A DNA stretch of 64,000 nucleotides from Sarocladium kiliense (lineage: Eukaryota; Ascomycota; Sordariomycetes; Hypocreales; Sarocladiaceae): the NCBI GenBank assembly GCA_030734395.1, contig JAUZTG010000041.1:2356001-2420000 (forward strand). Reading direction: 5' to 3'. Numbering within the stretch: position 1 is the stretch's first letter; each line of letters opens with the position of its first letter. The translations under genes were made by a program, and so were the position numbers. The notes under the pieces were generated by a model, which ran no database searches, had not been told where the DNA came from, and saw nothing but the letters and a program-made list of their open reading frames with translations. This document shows positions 25,368-36,085 of the stretch, piece by piece.

Positions 25368-26171
25368 ATGGTCTCAGTTCAGCCCACCATGCAGGGCCAT
25401 GATGAGCTCTCTATGCTCTTCTCCAGGAATCTCACCTTCAACCCTGAGCTGCAGGTCCCTCGACAGGAAGCCTCCCCCGAGCCGGCACCATCCCAACCCA
25501 TCATCTACTCTATTTCTCAACACTACCATCATTCAGCACACATTCCCAAACCTCAGCCACAGGAGCAAACAGTTGCTGTACCAGAAGAACCAGCAAGACC
25601 ATCTTCTGAACCTCCACAAGGGGACACACTGATCGCCGAGAACCAATTACGCATGTTCAACATCGATCCCACAACCTTAACACCAGCACAGCTCCAACTT
25701 TTCAGGACAGCAGATGACCCGCAGAAGCAGCGGCTGATTGAGCTTTGGCTTATTTCTCCACCAACGAAGGGTGCTGACATCCCCTCACTAGCCTGGAGCA
25801 GCACATCTGTCGAGCAAGAGGAGCGCCTCGCTCAGCTGCGGTTCGACCGTGAGCAGGAACAAGTTATGAGTCTAGATGGAACTTCAGTACAGACTGCAGA
25901 CGGCACATGGGCAGATCAACGCTCAGACAGCGAGCCATACATGACCTCGGGCTATGAAGAGCTCATGAGACGTGAGCAGCAGCGTCAGGCCGAGCCTAGG
26001 GCCGTGTACAACCATTTCGGCAACGCCATCGGCTCAAGGACCTACAGCACCGCGACGGACCCGGTGTTTATGGGACCGGATACTGTGAGGCAGCAGGAGC
26101 AGATGAACATGGCCACACAGTACGGTGCTTTCGAGCAGTTCCGTAGCGGAGACGCCATGGATGTTATGTGA
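25368..26171 (+). CDS. Uncharacterised protein, Gln/Pro-rich
   Basis: A single open frame of 267 residues from the ATG at 25368. I do not recognise a family. The first 90 residues are rich in Pro, Gln and His and look disordered. Residues about 90-140 could form helices (FNIDPTTLTPAQLQLFRTAD, then QKQRLIELWLISPP). Glu-, Gln- and Arg-rich segments follow, with EELMRREQQRQ near residue 205. The protein ends in a Met-rich stretch. There is no signal peptide, membrane segment or catalytic motif. The 5' leader seems to carry an intron ending three bases before this start, which supports real transcription from here. It may be a lineage-restricted fungal protein. I am fairly sure it is a gene but assign no function. 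Confidence 0.7.
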   Translation: MVSVQPTMQGHDELSMLFSRNLTFNPELQVPRQEASPEPAPSQPIIYSISQHYHHSAHIPKPQPQEQTVAVPEEPARPSSEPPQGDTLIAENQLRMFNIDPTTLTPAQLQLFRTADDPQKQRLIELWLISPPTKGADIPSLAWSSTSVEQEERLAQLRFDREQEQVMSLDGTSVQTADGTWADQRSDSEPYMTSGYEELMRREQQRQAEPRAVYNHFGNAIGSRTYSTATDPVFMGPDTVRQQEQMNMATQYGAFEQFRSGDAMDVM

Positions 26172-26827
26172 GACGGAGTTCGGGATGTCGGAAATTCAGG
26201 CAACAGTCCCTCATGGTATTATGAAGGTGGCGGTGGAGTCAAGTGCATGGTAGTTTCCAGCATATATTATATTAGCATGCCCGGGTTTTTGTCGGACCAG
26301 CTTTCGTTAACTGTGGTTTAGAAGATGATGCTCTGTTACCCTTAATGAGATAAGAATATCTCCACTCTTCTTCCTTTTTGTTGCGTGAACACGTCTTTCC
26401 ATATTCAGTTCTTCTGCGAGTGCTTGTTTTTGGCTGGATCTGCCCAAAGTCCGCATCCAAACAGTGCGATCTTCCAATAGAAGTCCAGCGATCGACAAAG
26501 ATGTAATCTTGTTCCCATCTGACACTTTTGGATATCAAGTGTCCCTCCATTTGCCTAGGATGCTGACTATTCCGGTCGACCCTAATGCTGGGGGCATGTG
26601 TAAGCAACCAACCTTGCAGCATGTGGCAGCTCCGACACATGGTTTGATCGTAAAGATCAGTTGAAGATTTAATAATTTCTGTGAACATTTGGCGAATGAT
26701 GCAGATCTAGTCTCTGAAAACAAGGGTCTTCCTCCTTTCAGCTCTGCCTTGCTGATAAATTTAAGGAGGTCCTCGCGACGAACGAACTCATACACATCCA
26801 GGAACGTTATCATCGAAATTGGCCGGC
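26172..26827. other. Intergenic
   Basis: 656 bases between two genes on the same strand. It should hold the 3' end of the 25368 gene and the promoter of the 26828 gene. An upstream non-coding or short coding exon of the latter cannot be excluded. The minus-strand open frame across 26272-26688 has no protein-like features. Confidence 0.5.
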
Positions 26828-28426
26828 ATGGACACGAAAGCTTCAGACTACACATGTCGGAACTGTCTGGCAAGCCGTGTAACGCATGAACACAAGCGGC
26901 CCAACTGCCCGCGGTGCACCAACGACAACACTAGGCAAGGCTATCGACCAACGAACAGCAGCATGCGTCCAAAACTGCGAAGAAAGGGAGTCAGTGAACA
27001 GGGTCGTCTGATCCATGTTCAGCAATCAGAAGACGAGCTTGCAAGAGCTTTCTTCTTCTTCCACTACTTCAACCTGGGTCGACAAGTCGGTTCCTCCCGC
27101 CATGCCTTCGACTTACTCCCAACAACTTTACTCATGGAGCGGGACGATTCTGCTCTGACCCTTGCTTTCACTGTTGCATCATTACGCATGTGGCATCTTT
27201 GGCGCAATCAATCGAAAAGAGACAGGCAAAGGATCGTATCGCCGCATCTGTCTCGCGCGCTACAAAGACTACAAAAGGCCATCGACGACCCTGTGGAGAG
27301 CAAAAGCCCAGGCACGGTCCTAGCTGCCTTTGTTCTCCAATTCGACGAGTCGAATTCTGCCATCTCGGATAACCATCAGGCGGTTTGGGTGCACCATAAA
27401 GGTGCCATGGCTATTGCAAAACATCAGTTGGCGGATCCTGCGAATCCAATCAGCGCAACCCTACTACACAACGTCTTCCAAGTCGAGGTGTCCTATGCAC
27501 TGCGTTATAAGTCCGTGGTACCCTCGAAGTTGGTTGCCAAAGTGATTCGATCTGGTTTATTACAGAACGATGTCATCTCAAGGCTTGACATGATAGGGGT
27601 CGACGTTGCGAGTTGTCAGAATCGCTTTCACGCTCTTCCTAAGAAGGTTCCTCACGGCTGCTCCCATATAAGGATTCACAACGAGGCAAAAGCTATTCGA
27701 AGGCGTATCGTTGAATGGGCAGATCTTGTTCCCGGAGACTGGCACCCATCACATATCGACAAGGTGCGAACGACAGAGCCACCCATCATCACGTATTCCG
27801 GCGGCTGCGATGTGTATCCTTCAGTCCAACTCGCAGATCTTTGGAATACCTGGAGGTGCCGGCACCTAATCTTACTCGACATCATTCTCAGGACGTTGCC
27901 GGCTTCTGCAAAATCACATCTACATGAGTCCCGAGCAGGAAGATCACGCATGGTGGTCAATGCAGGGGAAAGAGACGAGGTCCAGGCACAAGCTACACAG
28001 TATATTATGATCGTCCAAGCCGTCGTGGACGATGTATGTGAGACTTATCCATTTTTCCTCGGCAACGTCTACAGACCTGTGGACTATAACGACCTCGCAA
28101 GTCATGAGTATCCAAGCTGTCATGATCTCAGCCCTCAGCCTCCTGGCACGAAAAGCCAGAGTCCAAAGCCCATTCTGATGTCCAGAGAGCTCCACGTGCG
28201 GCATTGTCTGACTCAAGGTCCATGGTTCGCCGTTACTTTTCTGACATACCTAATCACGCTCATCTCCGATCCGGACAGCATGATTGGGGTGGCACTTCGC
28301 CCCGGGCAATTCGAATGGCTATTTCAGCAATTTCGAAGAATCCTCGTCTTGTGGCGTGTCGACTTGGGTGACTGGTCCTCAATCGACTACATTCGCGAGC
28401 GGATGCGCTACACGACATCTATCTGA
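26828..28426 (+). CDS. Fungal transcription-factor-like protein with degenerate Zn2Cys6 cluster
   Basis: 532 residues from the ATG at 26828, without introns. A near-upstream TTG extends the frame three residues but is not a likely start. Residues about 9-31 line up with the Zn2Cys6 zinc cluster of fungal regulators (CRNCLASRVT, then KRPNCPRC). The third cysteine is His and the sixth is Gln or absent, so only four of six ligands remain. The body resembles the regulatory region of Acr-2-type factors (fungal-specific transcription factor domain 2), with LAAFVLQFDE, AVWVHHKGAMAIAKHQ and a long helical remainder. Whether it binds DNA is doubtful. It may have become a cofactor or may be losing function, although the reading frame is intact. 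It converges on RNA1. Confidence 0.75.
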   Translation: MDTKASDYTCRNCLASRVTHEHKRPNCPRCTNDNTRQGYRPTNSSMRPKLRRKGVSEQGRLIHVQQSEDELARAFFFFHYFNLGRQVGSSRHAFDLLPTTLLMERDDSALTLAFTVASLRMWHLWRNQSKRDRQRIVSPHLSRALQRLQKAIDDPVESKSPGTVLAAFVLQFDESNSAISDNHQAVWVHHKGAMAIAKHQLADPANPISATLLHNVFQVEVSYALRYKSVVPSKLVAKVIRSGLLQNDVISRLDMIGVDVASCQNRFHALPKKVPHGCSHIRIHNEAKAIRRRIVEWADLVPGDWHPSHIDKVRTTEPPIITYSGGCDVYPSVQLADLWNTWRCRHLILLDIILRTLPASAKSHLHESRAGRSRMVVNAGERDEVQAQATQYIMIVQAVVDDVCETYPFFLGNVYRPVDYNDLASHEYPSCHDLSPQPPGTKSQSPKPILMSRELHVRHCLTQGPWFAVTFLTYLITLISDPDSMIGVALRPGQFEWLFQQFRRILVLWRVDLGDWSSIDYIRERMRYTTSI

Positions 28427-28623
28427 GATAGGAGTGGCTACAGACTCACTACGGGTAGATGAGGGGAACATAAGGGAATGAGGGGTATCGAATTCATCAT
28501 CTTCTCGACTGCGGGAAGAGTTTCGTTCCAAAAGCCTGAATCTCTGCTTCATGTGCGTGGTGATGCGTCTAATAGCACGTGTATAAGAAATGTGTAAATG
28601 CCGGTTTCCTTCCATGCTTTTCT

Positions 28624-29948
28624 CTAGATCTCGGTCTTTTCCAACTTCTTGGCCAGGTCGTCGACCTCCTTGTCGTTGAGCTGGACGACAGGCTCCTCCT
28701 GTGCCTCCTCCGCCTCCTTGATGAGCTTCTCGGCGCGCTCCTCCGGCTTGACATCTTCCTCTTCGGACTCCTCCTCCTCCTCCTCTTCGCTGTCTTCCTC
28801 TTCAAGATCGCTCAGGCTGTCGACACCCCACTCATCTTCCTTGACAACATCGCCAGCCTTCTCCTCCTTGCGGGATTCGAGGAGGTCCTGAAGGGCGACG
28901 ATAGACTGGTCTTCCTCATCGAGCTTGTTGCCGTTGATCTCGATTCTCTTCAGGGCAGGTAGGGCATCTTGAGCAGCCTCGGCGAAGCCCTTCAGACCAG
29001 GAGCTGTGATCTCGTTGTATTGCAGGCGGAGTGTCTCGAGTTTCGTGTTCTTGCCCTCGGCAAGGGCCTTGGCCAGACGAACGCCGCCCTTCGCACCGAG
29101 AAGCGAGTCACCCACACCGAGTTCGACAAGGTGGGCCCAACCAGGGACGACCTTAGCCAGAGCCTTAGCCCCAACGAGTGTGAAAGTGTTGTCCTGGAGG
29201 TCCAGAACCCTGAGCTCCGTCGCAGAGTTCAAACCCTGGCTCAGCAGGTGGGAGATACCCTCCTGGCGGATACCATTCTGGACCATCTTAATCTCCTTGA
29301 CCTTGTTGTGAAGGCTGAAGGTCTTGGCCCATGCAGTCATGCTGCCATTCTCGAGGCGGTTACGGCCGCAGATGACGGTCTCCAGATCAGGCACGGTCTT
29401 GCCTTCCTTGCGAGCTGCCTCCTTCTTCGCGTGAAGTTCTGAGAGAGCATCGGCAACAAGAATGCCTGCGTGGGGTCCGAGACCGTTGTTGTTCAGGTAG
29501 AGGTGTTGAAGAGGGACGTGAGCAGCGAGGAAAGCTACCAACGGGGCGGAGGTGTTGAGGCCGAATGCATTATCGTTAAGGTTGATGGTGGTAAGGTTCG
29601 GCAGGTTTTGAATCGACGTAAGGAGGGAGGAGATGGCCTCGGGAATCTCGCTTAGAAGTCGGCCGGTGAAGATGTCATCCAGGTTGGCAGTCTGTGTAGA
29701 CGAAGTTAGTTTGGAACCGTTGTGTGCCTAGAGCGGTGTTCAAGACCTACCTTCAAAGTCTTCTTTGTGCTAAGAACCTCTCCAAGCCTCTTGCAGGCCC
29801 CAATACCAAGCGTGTTGCCCAGAAGCTTCACCTCTTCAACATCCTCGGAGGCGATAAGGTCGGCGATGTGAGGCTCGAGGTCTTCGGCGGTGTCGAGCTT
29901 GAGGCCCTTGCCCGCAAGGGAGAAGACCTTGTCTTTCAAGTTGGACAT
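28624..29948 (-). CDS. RNA1: Ran GTPase-activating protein (RanGAP, Rna1)
   Basis: Cytoplasmic activator of GTP hydrolysis by Ran, which sets the direction of nuclear transport. Exons are 29948-29751 and 29691-28624, with a 59-bp intron (29692-29750) at a codon boundary. The product is 421 residues. It is built of leucine-rich repeats of the RanGAP type (VPLQHLYLNNNGLGP, LRVLDLQDNTF, LETLRLQYNEI) and holds the family signature GRNRLENG. After the repeats comes a highly acidic tail (about residues 355-385), as in yeast Rna1. It ends in a charged helix. Start MSNLKDKVFSL. It lies head to head with cytochrome c1, 514 bp apart, and converges on the 26828 gene. Confidence 0.95.
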
Positions 29949-30462
29949 TGTGGCGTACTATGCTCAGCAACAATGTGATAGAAGCGTACAGCAAACAGGA
30001 GAGCTGGCAAAAAAGGCCCAACGACGCCAAGCGGCAACTTGTAGCAAGAATTATACGAAGGTGTTGTTTGGAAGAGGTGCTCGAGTTGTGGTGATGATGG
30101 TGGGGGCGGGGCAAATGCTCAGGCAGAAAAGAGATGCCCATCGCCAGGGGTGACATGGCGGGCCTTGCAGTGGAGCACTGCAGGGTAGTTCAACAGCTCA
30201 GGTGTGGCTCAGCACCTGCGCCTCATGTGGCTTGCCTTGACTGCCTCAGGCCATTGACCACGCCAGGCCCACACCAGCAGGCTCCAATCAGCGTCGGTCG
30301 ATTTCGGAAATCTGGTGTTGGGTTTTCTCAGACGTCAAATCCCGGAGGTGAGCGCTTTCGAATCTTGCCTGCGACTCCCGACCACCGAACCTCCCACCCT
30401 CCATTGTCGACCCTATTCCATTGCGGCATCCCCGTCTACGGTCACGGTCTACCTTGCCTACG
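29949..30462. promoter_or_regulatory. Bidirectional promoter RNA1 / CYT1 with CCAAT box
   Basis: 514 bases between divergent starts. A CCAATCA motif at 30284-30290 lies 179 bp before the CYT1 ATG. This is the form preferred by the HAP (CCAAT-binding) complex, which controls respiratory genes including yeast CYT1. The motif is seen; its use here is inferred. Nothing else in the stretch is recognisable. Confidence 0.45.
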
Positions 30463-31763
30463 ATGCTGGCGAGGACTGCCCTGCGCACCACGCGCGCCCT
30501 CAATGGGCTGCGTAACGGCGCCGTTCAAAAGGTACGACGCCCTTGAGAGGTTGGAGCTCGGCCAACCACGTCCACCATTGCCGAGGGCACCACGCAACAC
30601 AATCGACACCACCACCCACCGCATCCCATCCGAGCATAACATATTCTGGCAAATTGCAATTGGAGGACGAATAAGTTGCTGACATGATGTTTCTCCGATA
30701 GCGTGCCGCCTCCTCCAGTGCTGGCGAAGCTTCCTCATCCTCGAACATCTCGGCTATCGCCTCGACAACCCTCGCCGTCGGCTCCATTGCGTGGTACTAC
30801 CACATGTATGGCCCTACCGTCAATGCCATGACTCCGGCCGAGGAGGGGTACGTGATTGTTCCCATGGGCAAGGCGTGTTCGGGCCAACGGGTCTTCCCCT
30901 GAGGCATATACCACAGAGCACCACTTGCCTTGGAATGACGGATCAGATGGCTAATGATGCTCCTACAGTCTTCACCCTACCAAGTACCCCTGGGTCCACG
31001 AAAAGTGGACTAAGACCTTCGATCACCAGGCGTAAGATATCATCGATAATGTGTTGCCTCACTTGGCACGCGACGCTAACATCATACCAGTCTCCGCCGT
31101 GGTTTCCAGGTTTACCAGGAGGTCTGCGCCTCTTGCCACTCTCTCAGCCGTGTTCCCTACAGAGCGCTCGTCGGCACTGTCCTGACCGTCGATGAGGCCA
31201 AGGCTCTTGCCGAGGAGAACGAGTACGAGGGCGAACCCAACGAGCAGGGTGAGATCGAGATGCGACCCGGAAAGCTGGCCGACTACATGCCTGCTCCCTA
31301 CAAGAACGAGGAGGCCGCCCGATTCGCCAACAACGGTGCTCTTCCTCCGGATTTGAGCCTGATCGTCAAGGCCCGTCACGGTGGCTGCGACTACATCTTC
31401 AGCTTGTTGACCGGTTACCCGGAGGAGCCCCCGGCTGGTGCCCAGGTGGCCCCCGGCATGAACTTCAACCCCTACTTCCCCGGTACTGGTATCGGTATGG
31501 CCCGTGTTCTCTACGATGGCCTCGTCGAGTACGAGGACGAGACCCCTGCCTCAACCTCTCAGATGGCCAAGGACGTTGTCGAGTTCCTCAACTGGGCTGC
31601 GGAGCCTGAGATGGATGACCGCAAGAGGATGGGTATGAAGGTTATGGTTGTTACCTCCGTTCTGTGGGCTCTCAGCGTTTGGGTCAAGCGTTACAAGTGG
31701 GCTTGGCTGAAGACGAGGAAGGTCACCTACGATCCCCCGGTTGAGACCAAGGTTCGTCGATAA
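30463..31763 (+). CDS. CYT1: Cytochrome c1, haem protein of respiratory complex III
   Basis: Carries electrons from the Rieske protein to cytochrome c in the inner mitochondrial membrane. Four exons: 30463-30531, 30702-30847, 30969-31031 and 31091-31763. The introns are 170, 121 and 59 bp, and all frame phases agree. The product is 316 residues. The N-terminus (MLARTALRTTRAL) is an Arg-rich mitochondrial presequence. A hydrophobic stretch follows (STTLAVGSIAWYY), the second part of the bipartite sorting signal. The haem site is CASCH at residues 105-109. The motif GIGMARVLYDG carries the expected axial methionine. The C-terminal membrane anchor is VMVVTSVLWALSVWV, followed by a basic tail. 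Intron 1 is longer than usual for this window. The assignment is secure. Confidence 0.96.
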
Positions 31764-32875
31764 AAGGGCCTTTGGGCCGCATAATGTACACTAGTCGCCC
31801 CCCTATATCAGCTCTTTTGTTCAGCGGAGGCGGGTAGAGTGGAAGAAGGAGAAGAAGAGGAAGAAGTTATGTTGGTTGTCGAGTTGCAAGTTAGAGTGTA
31901 AATCACAAGAAAGCCTTTCAATACCTCAAACTCGAAGTAGCATGATCTTTCGCATTGCCACCATCGCTTTGAGATCCGGCGAGGCTCTCACCGCAGCGTA
32001 ACACCAATATTGGACGTGAGTCTAAAGGTGTGTCCGAGGGGGGAGTGATGACGCCTTGAACATACCACCATCAAGCCCCGGTGTATTGTAAGCTGCTCCA
32101 TGGAGGGGACACCTGACTAACAAAATCACGAAAGGTCTGAGTTCATCTCCCAGCAAGTTTACGATATTGATGCCTGGTCAGTATGACAGCAGGTTTGGGC
32201 GTATGCCCACTGCTGACGATCTGTCTGCCAACCCCCAATGATCACAGCTCGAGATAGTGTACCTCGCTAAATACTAGACCTTTCCCGCACCACAATGAAT
32301 GTCGACTATGAGGCAAAGAGTGATCGAGGAGGTAAGCGAACTCATTGAACGCTAGCACGCGTGATCACCATAATAGCAATCAAGCGGCGAACATGCCATT
32401 CAGGTTCCCGATAGGCACCTCGCGGGCGGTCAAGCAATTTAGCGGAGGTTGGGCTGCCGGCCAGCCACCTCACACCCACTAAAAATGGAACGCCAGTACA
32501 CAACAGCGGGCCCGGAACAACACACGGGAAACTTGCAGCGTGAGCGAGACAACAAGCGCCATTTGTCACCGGGACTTGGCAACCTGGAAACCCGTCACTC
32601 GCAATACCTGCACGCTATTCACCCGAACCAAACAGGGGACGATCCTCTTCTCCTCTCACCTCCGTCCGTCCATCGTCCTTCTCGGCTCGACTTACCTCGA
32701 AATCCTGCTTTTCTCACCTCTCGCTCACCACTGAACAACAACGTGCAGGTTTGAGCTTGCAGCCCACGGCGTTTGACCTTACCTCGCCTCCTCCGCTGGA
32801 CAACCGAACAAACTCGCTGCATACATACATTCACAGACGCCTGCTCGTCAGGCGGCACAAATCACCACAGACAAG
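31764..32875. other. Intergenic
   Basis: 1.1 kb between two plus-strand genes, holding the CYT1 3' region and the promoter and leader of the 32876 gene. From about 32630 it is C/T-rich, typical of a transcription start region. No coding frame or RNA gene is supported. Confidence 0.55.
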
Positions 32876-33586
32876 ATGCCATTCGTCGAAGCTACGGGTG
32901 ACTCCCGTAAGAGAGGCTGGGAAGAGGACGACTGGCCGGTTGAAAACACACACTGCCTCTACAGTCCGTCGTCCGAGAATGGCCACTCCAATTTCTACCT
33001 CCTAGACCGCCAGGACAACCGCAGTCACATCCGCAAGATCCAGCCGCTTATGAAGCGAGCTCGGACCACACCCAACGACTCTTTTCACACGACCAACGGT
33101 CCTTTAGCCGACACAAGGCAGTCCTCGCTGCCACCGGGATCGTTACGAGAAGACTTCGACTTCAGACCGACGCCTCCAACACGGACGGGCAGCACACTCA
33201 CGCCATGTCACATCTGCCACCGCAAGCCGACGAAGAAATCACACCTCGACTCCTTCGCCCAGTGTCAAGGCTGCGGCGAGCAAACATGCTTCGTCTGCAT
33301 CAGGGAGTGCATGGGATGGAATGTGGATGACGGCTCTATGCTCTGCGAACAGGAGGTTTTGTCACGTTCTTTCCACATGGACGATGCGAACGATGCACAC
33401 TTTGAGCACAGCAGCGTGCAGGGCCACAACAACTCTCAAGATGGACACGACGACCAAGAGCTACGGCGTAAAGGCTGGGACGCTGCTGGGCATCGGGGGG
33501 TAGTATGCAGCCGGTGCTGCATTGAACGTGGTGCAGAAGGCGACATTGTCTGCTTGGGATGTTTGCCCCGACTGGAGGGTGCTTAA
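32876..33586 (+). CDS. Cysteine-rich, probable zinc-binding protein of unknown function
   Basis: 236 residues from the ATG at 32876, without introns. I do not recognise the family. The first 105 residues look disordered, with basic patches such as PLMKRARTTPND. Then comes a dense cysteine array. Cys111 and Cys114 stand in PCHICHRKP. Cys130, 133, 138, 141 and 145 lie in CQGCGEQTCFVCIREC. A last group (VCSRCC from residue 211, then VCLGCL) closes the protein. The spacing, with repeated CxxC pairs, suggests two or three bound zinc ions in a RING- or treble-clef-like fold. Residues 165-200, between the arrays, are His- and Asp-rich. There is no membrane segment. It is probably nuclear or cytoplasmic; no function is proposed. 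Confidence 0.78.
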   Translation: MPFVEATGDSRKRGWEEDDWPVENTHCLYSPSSENGHSNFYLLDRQDNRSHIRKIQPLMKRARTTPNDSFHTTNGPLADTRQSSLPPGSLREDFDFRPTPPTRTGSTLTPCHICHRKPTKKSHLDSFAQCQGCGEQTCFVCIRECMGWNVDDGSMLCEQEVLSRSFHMDDANDAHFEHSSVQGHNNSQDGHDDQELRRKGWDAAGHRGVVCSRCCIERGAEGDIVCLGCLPRLEGA

Positions 33587-34077
33587 AGGTGGTAATTTCC
33601 ACATCTAACGACTTCACGACACTTCCTACCTCGCTTAATGGTCGTTTCTTCAAGGCGAATCTCGGCGTCATCGATCATATTTGACTCGCCACTAGTTTTT
33701 TACGTTCTCTATTTCGCATTATCGGGACATCACTTGTTTAGGGGCGTTCATCTGCTCTAATATTGGGAGGGAACCGCATCAGAACGTGGATTTCATTTGC
33801 ATGAAGGCTGCGTCCTGCTTGATGAGCAGAACAAGAGGCGGGACTTATTGCACATTAGCTAGATACATATACCCACAAGCTTGGTCATTCGGGTCTCACA
33901 TGCGTACTTGAGATTCAAACTTATTGGGATCGTGACCAACGCCAGCTTCTATTGTGATGTGACGTGAAGACTGTGTATTATCAAACGAAGCCCCAGGCAC
34001 CCACGCAGTTCCTCAATCCTCCCCTGCCATATATTCATACACCGCGCTTGCCCCTTTACAAGAAAGATCTCGATCCT
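33587..34077. other. Intergenic, convergent 32876 gene / RPT1
   Basis: 491 bases between converging genes, expected to hold both 3' untranslated regions. I see no feature beyond that. Confidence 0.55.
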
Positions 34078-35573
34078 CTAGTTGTACTGCATGTACGTGG
34101 CCGTGGAGTTGAATTTGAGGTTGCCCTTGATGACCTTGTCGACAGCGCTGAGGAAGTCCTTCTCGGACGCAACCTTTCTCCTTGCACGGATGGCGAACAT
34201 TCCAGCTTCTGTGCACACACTGCGCAGTTCGGCACCTGTGGCGTTGGGGCACAGACGCGAAATGAGCTCCCACCTGATGTCACGCTCAACGGACATGCTC
34301 TTGGCGTGGATACGGAGGATGTTGGCACGGCCCTCGAGATCGGGCAAGGAGAACTCGATCTTACGGTCGATACGACCCGGACGCATGAGGGCAGGGTCGA
34401 GCGTAGAAGGACGGTTGGTAGCGAACATGACTTTGATGTTGCCTCGAGCATCGAAACCATCAAGTTGTGTGATAAGCTCCAGCATAGTTCTCTGGACCTC
34501 ATTGTCACCACCAGCACCGTCGTCGAAACGGGCACCGCCAACAGCATCAATCTCATCGAAGAAGATGATGCAAGCCTTCTTTGTCCGCGCCATCTCGAAA
34601 AGCTCACGGACCATCCTTGCACCCTCACCAACGTACTTCTGAACCAGCTCGCTACCGATGACGCGGATGAAAGTGGCGTCTGTCCTGTTGGCAACAGCAC
34701 GAGCACACAGCGTCTTTCCGGTACCAGGAGGACCGTAAAGAAGTGCGCCCTTGGGAGGGTCAATTCCCAGGTTCACGAACCGCTCTGGTGACAGCAGCGG
34801 CATCTCAACAACCTCCCTCAGCTTCTCGACCTGCTCCTTACATCCACCGACATCACCGTATGTGACATCAGGCTTCTCCTCGACCGTCATCATCGTAACG
34901 CTGGCATCGATTTTCGGAGGAAGCGGCAGCATGATCTGGTACTTGTTCCGGTCGACGCCTACTCTCATTCCCTCCTCGATATCAGTCGGACTGACGCGGT
35001 CACCGAGCTGAACGACGAACTTCGCGATCTGCTTGACGTTGATAACATATTTGCTCTTGGATTCGTCGCCGTTGTCGTCTGCGATGATCTTGGTGCACCG
35101 AGCAACCTGGAAAGGCTGCTCCTCGGACATTCGTTGCCGGTCGGCGGCGACATCCCAGAGATGAGGTGGCGCAAGGCCAGTATCCGATTCCTGGCGAAGG
35201 GTCAGCTGCAGGTCAAGAGGCGCCTTGCTCAAGAGGGTATTCGTACCTTCACTCCGATCTTCTCATCTACGCTTTGTTGCTTCTCCTTGATCTGTTTCTC
35301 GAGCTTCTTAATGGCAGTTCCATATGGCGCTGCGCCATATGTCTTGAGGACCTGGATATCCCTTCAGTGACGTTAGCTTCTGGCATAGTGGCATTGCAGG
35401 AGGCTAGGTCGCAGCTCACTCGTCTGTCAAGGGTGTGATCTTTTTCTCCTCAACCTCGTCGTCAGCGAAGTTCTTCTGGTACTTCTCCCAGTTCTGGCCA
35501 GTCGCGGAAGGCTGGAGTGCGAGTTAGCTAGTGACGATGGTGATTCAACGGTTCAACGGCGTCTGCTCACCAT
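34078..35573 (-). CDS. RPT1: 26S proteasome regulatory ATPase Rpt1 (S7)
   Basis: AAA ATPase of the 19S base that unfolds substrates and opens the core particle. Four exons: 35573-35571 (the ATG only), 35511-35420, 35361-35247 and 35190-34078. The introns are 59, 58 and 56 bp. The product is 440 residues, beginning MPSATGQNWEKYQKN. Residues 35-75 form the N-terminal coiled coil (KTYGAAPYGTAIKKLEKQIK), and IGVKESDTGLAPPHLWD is the Rpt1 signature. The ATPase core has Walker A (GPPGTGKT), Walker B (IIFFDEID), sensor region (MFATNRPSTLDPALMRPGR) and the AAA second region of homology. It ends in TYMQYN. The start codon stands alone before the donor gtgagc; unspliced reading hits a stop after six codons. 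It is head to head with CCT4. Confidence 0.96.
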
Positions 35574-36085
35574 GATGACGGCCAGGGACGCGAAACGTCC
35601 TCAACAGTACAGGAAATAGGTCAAGTATCGAATGGGGTGTTATAGAAAGCGTTCGAGGGGATCGCAAAGGGTCGAAGGTGCGCGGGAGAGGGGTGTCGTG
35701 ATGGTTGAGGTCGGGATGTTGTGGTAGTGGATGGCACTGCTTTGGAAGCCGCCTGAAGCATTCCGTAATCTGGGCTGCCTGCCTGCCTCAAGCTCCGGAC
35801 ACCGCACCTCATGCACGGACCCACTTTAGTGCTGCTGTCCCTTGAAGCCCCCGAAACAGGCCTAGCCCCATCCTGCAGGCACCGGGAAGGGATCATCTCA
35901 GGGCCCGAGACCAAAATTTCTGGGAAACAGCGCTGCGGTGGAGGTGGGTAGGGCGAAGTGGGATATCATATCTCGTGCTGCCTGCGTTCGCTCCTCCAGC
36001 TTGATGAGCAACCTCCAAAACGCTGCAACAACCATCATCTTTCACAAACACCTTTGCCAGGAATCTATCTTGAAACCCGGTCGAG
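35574..36085. promoter_or_regulatory. Bidirectional promoter RPT1 / CCT4
   Basis: 512 bases between the divergent starts of two protein-quality genes. A small inverted repeat, ggacg and cgtcc with a five-base loop, lies near 35586-35600. I found neither the yeast PACE element nor a clear heat-shock element. Shared control is plausible but unproven. Confidence 0.45.

Noticed and set aside
30134..30682. 182-codon plus-strand frame over the CYT1 promoter and exon 1
   Set aside because: It overlaps the cytochrome c1 presequence in another frame and has no domain.
33964..34791. 275-codon plus-strand frame across RPT1
   Set aside because: It is antisense to the conserved AAA ATPase and has no domain of its own.
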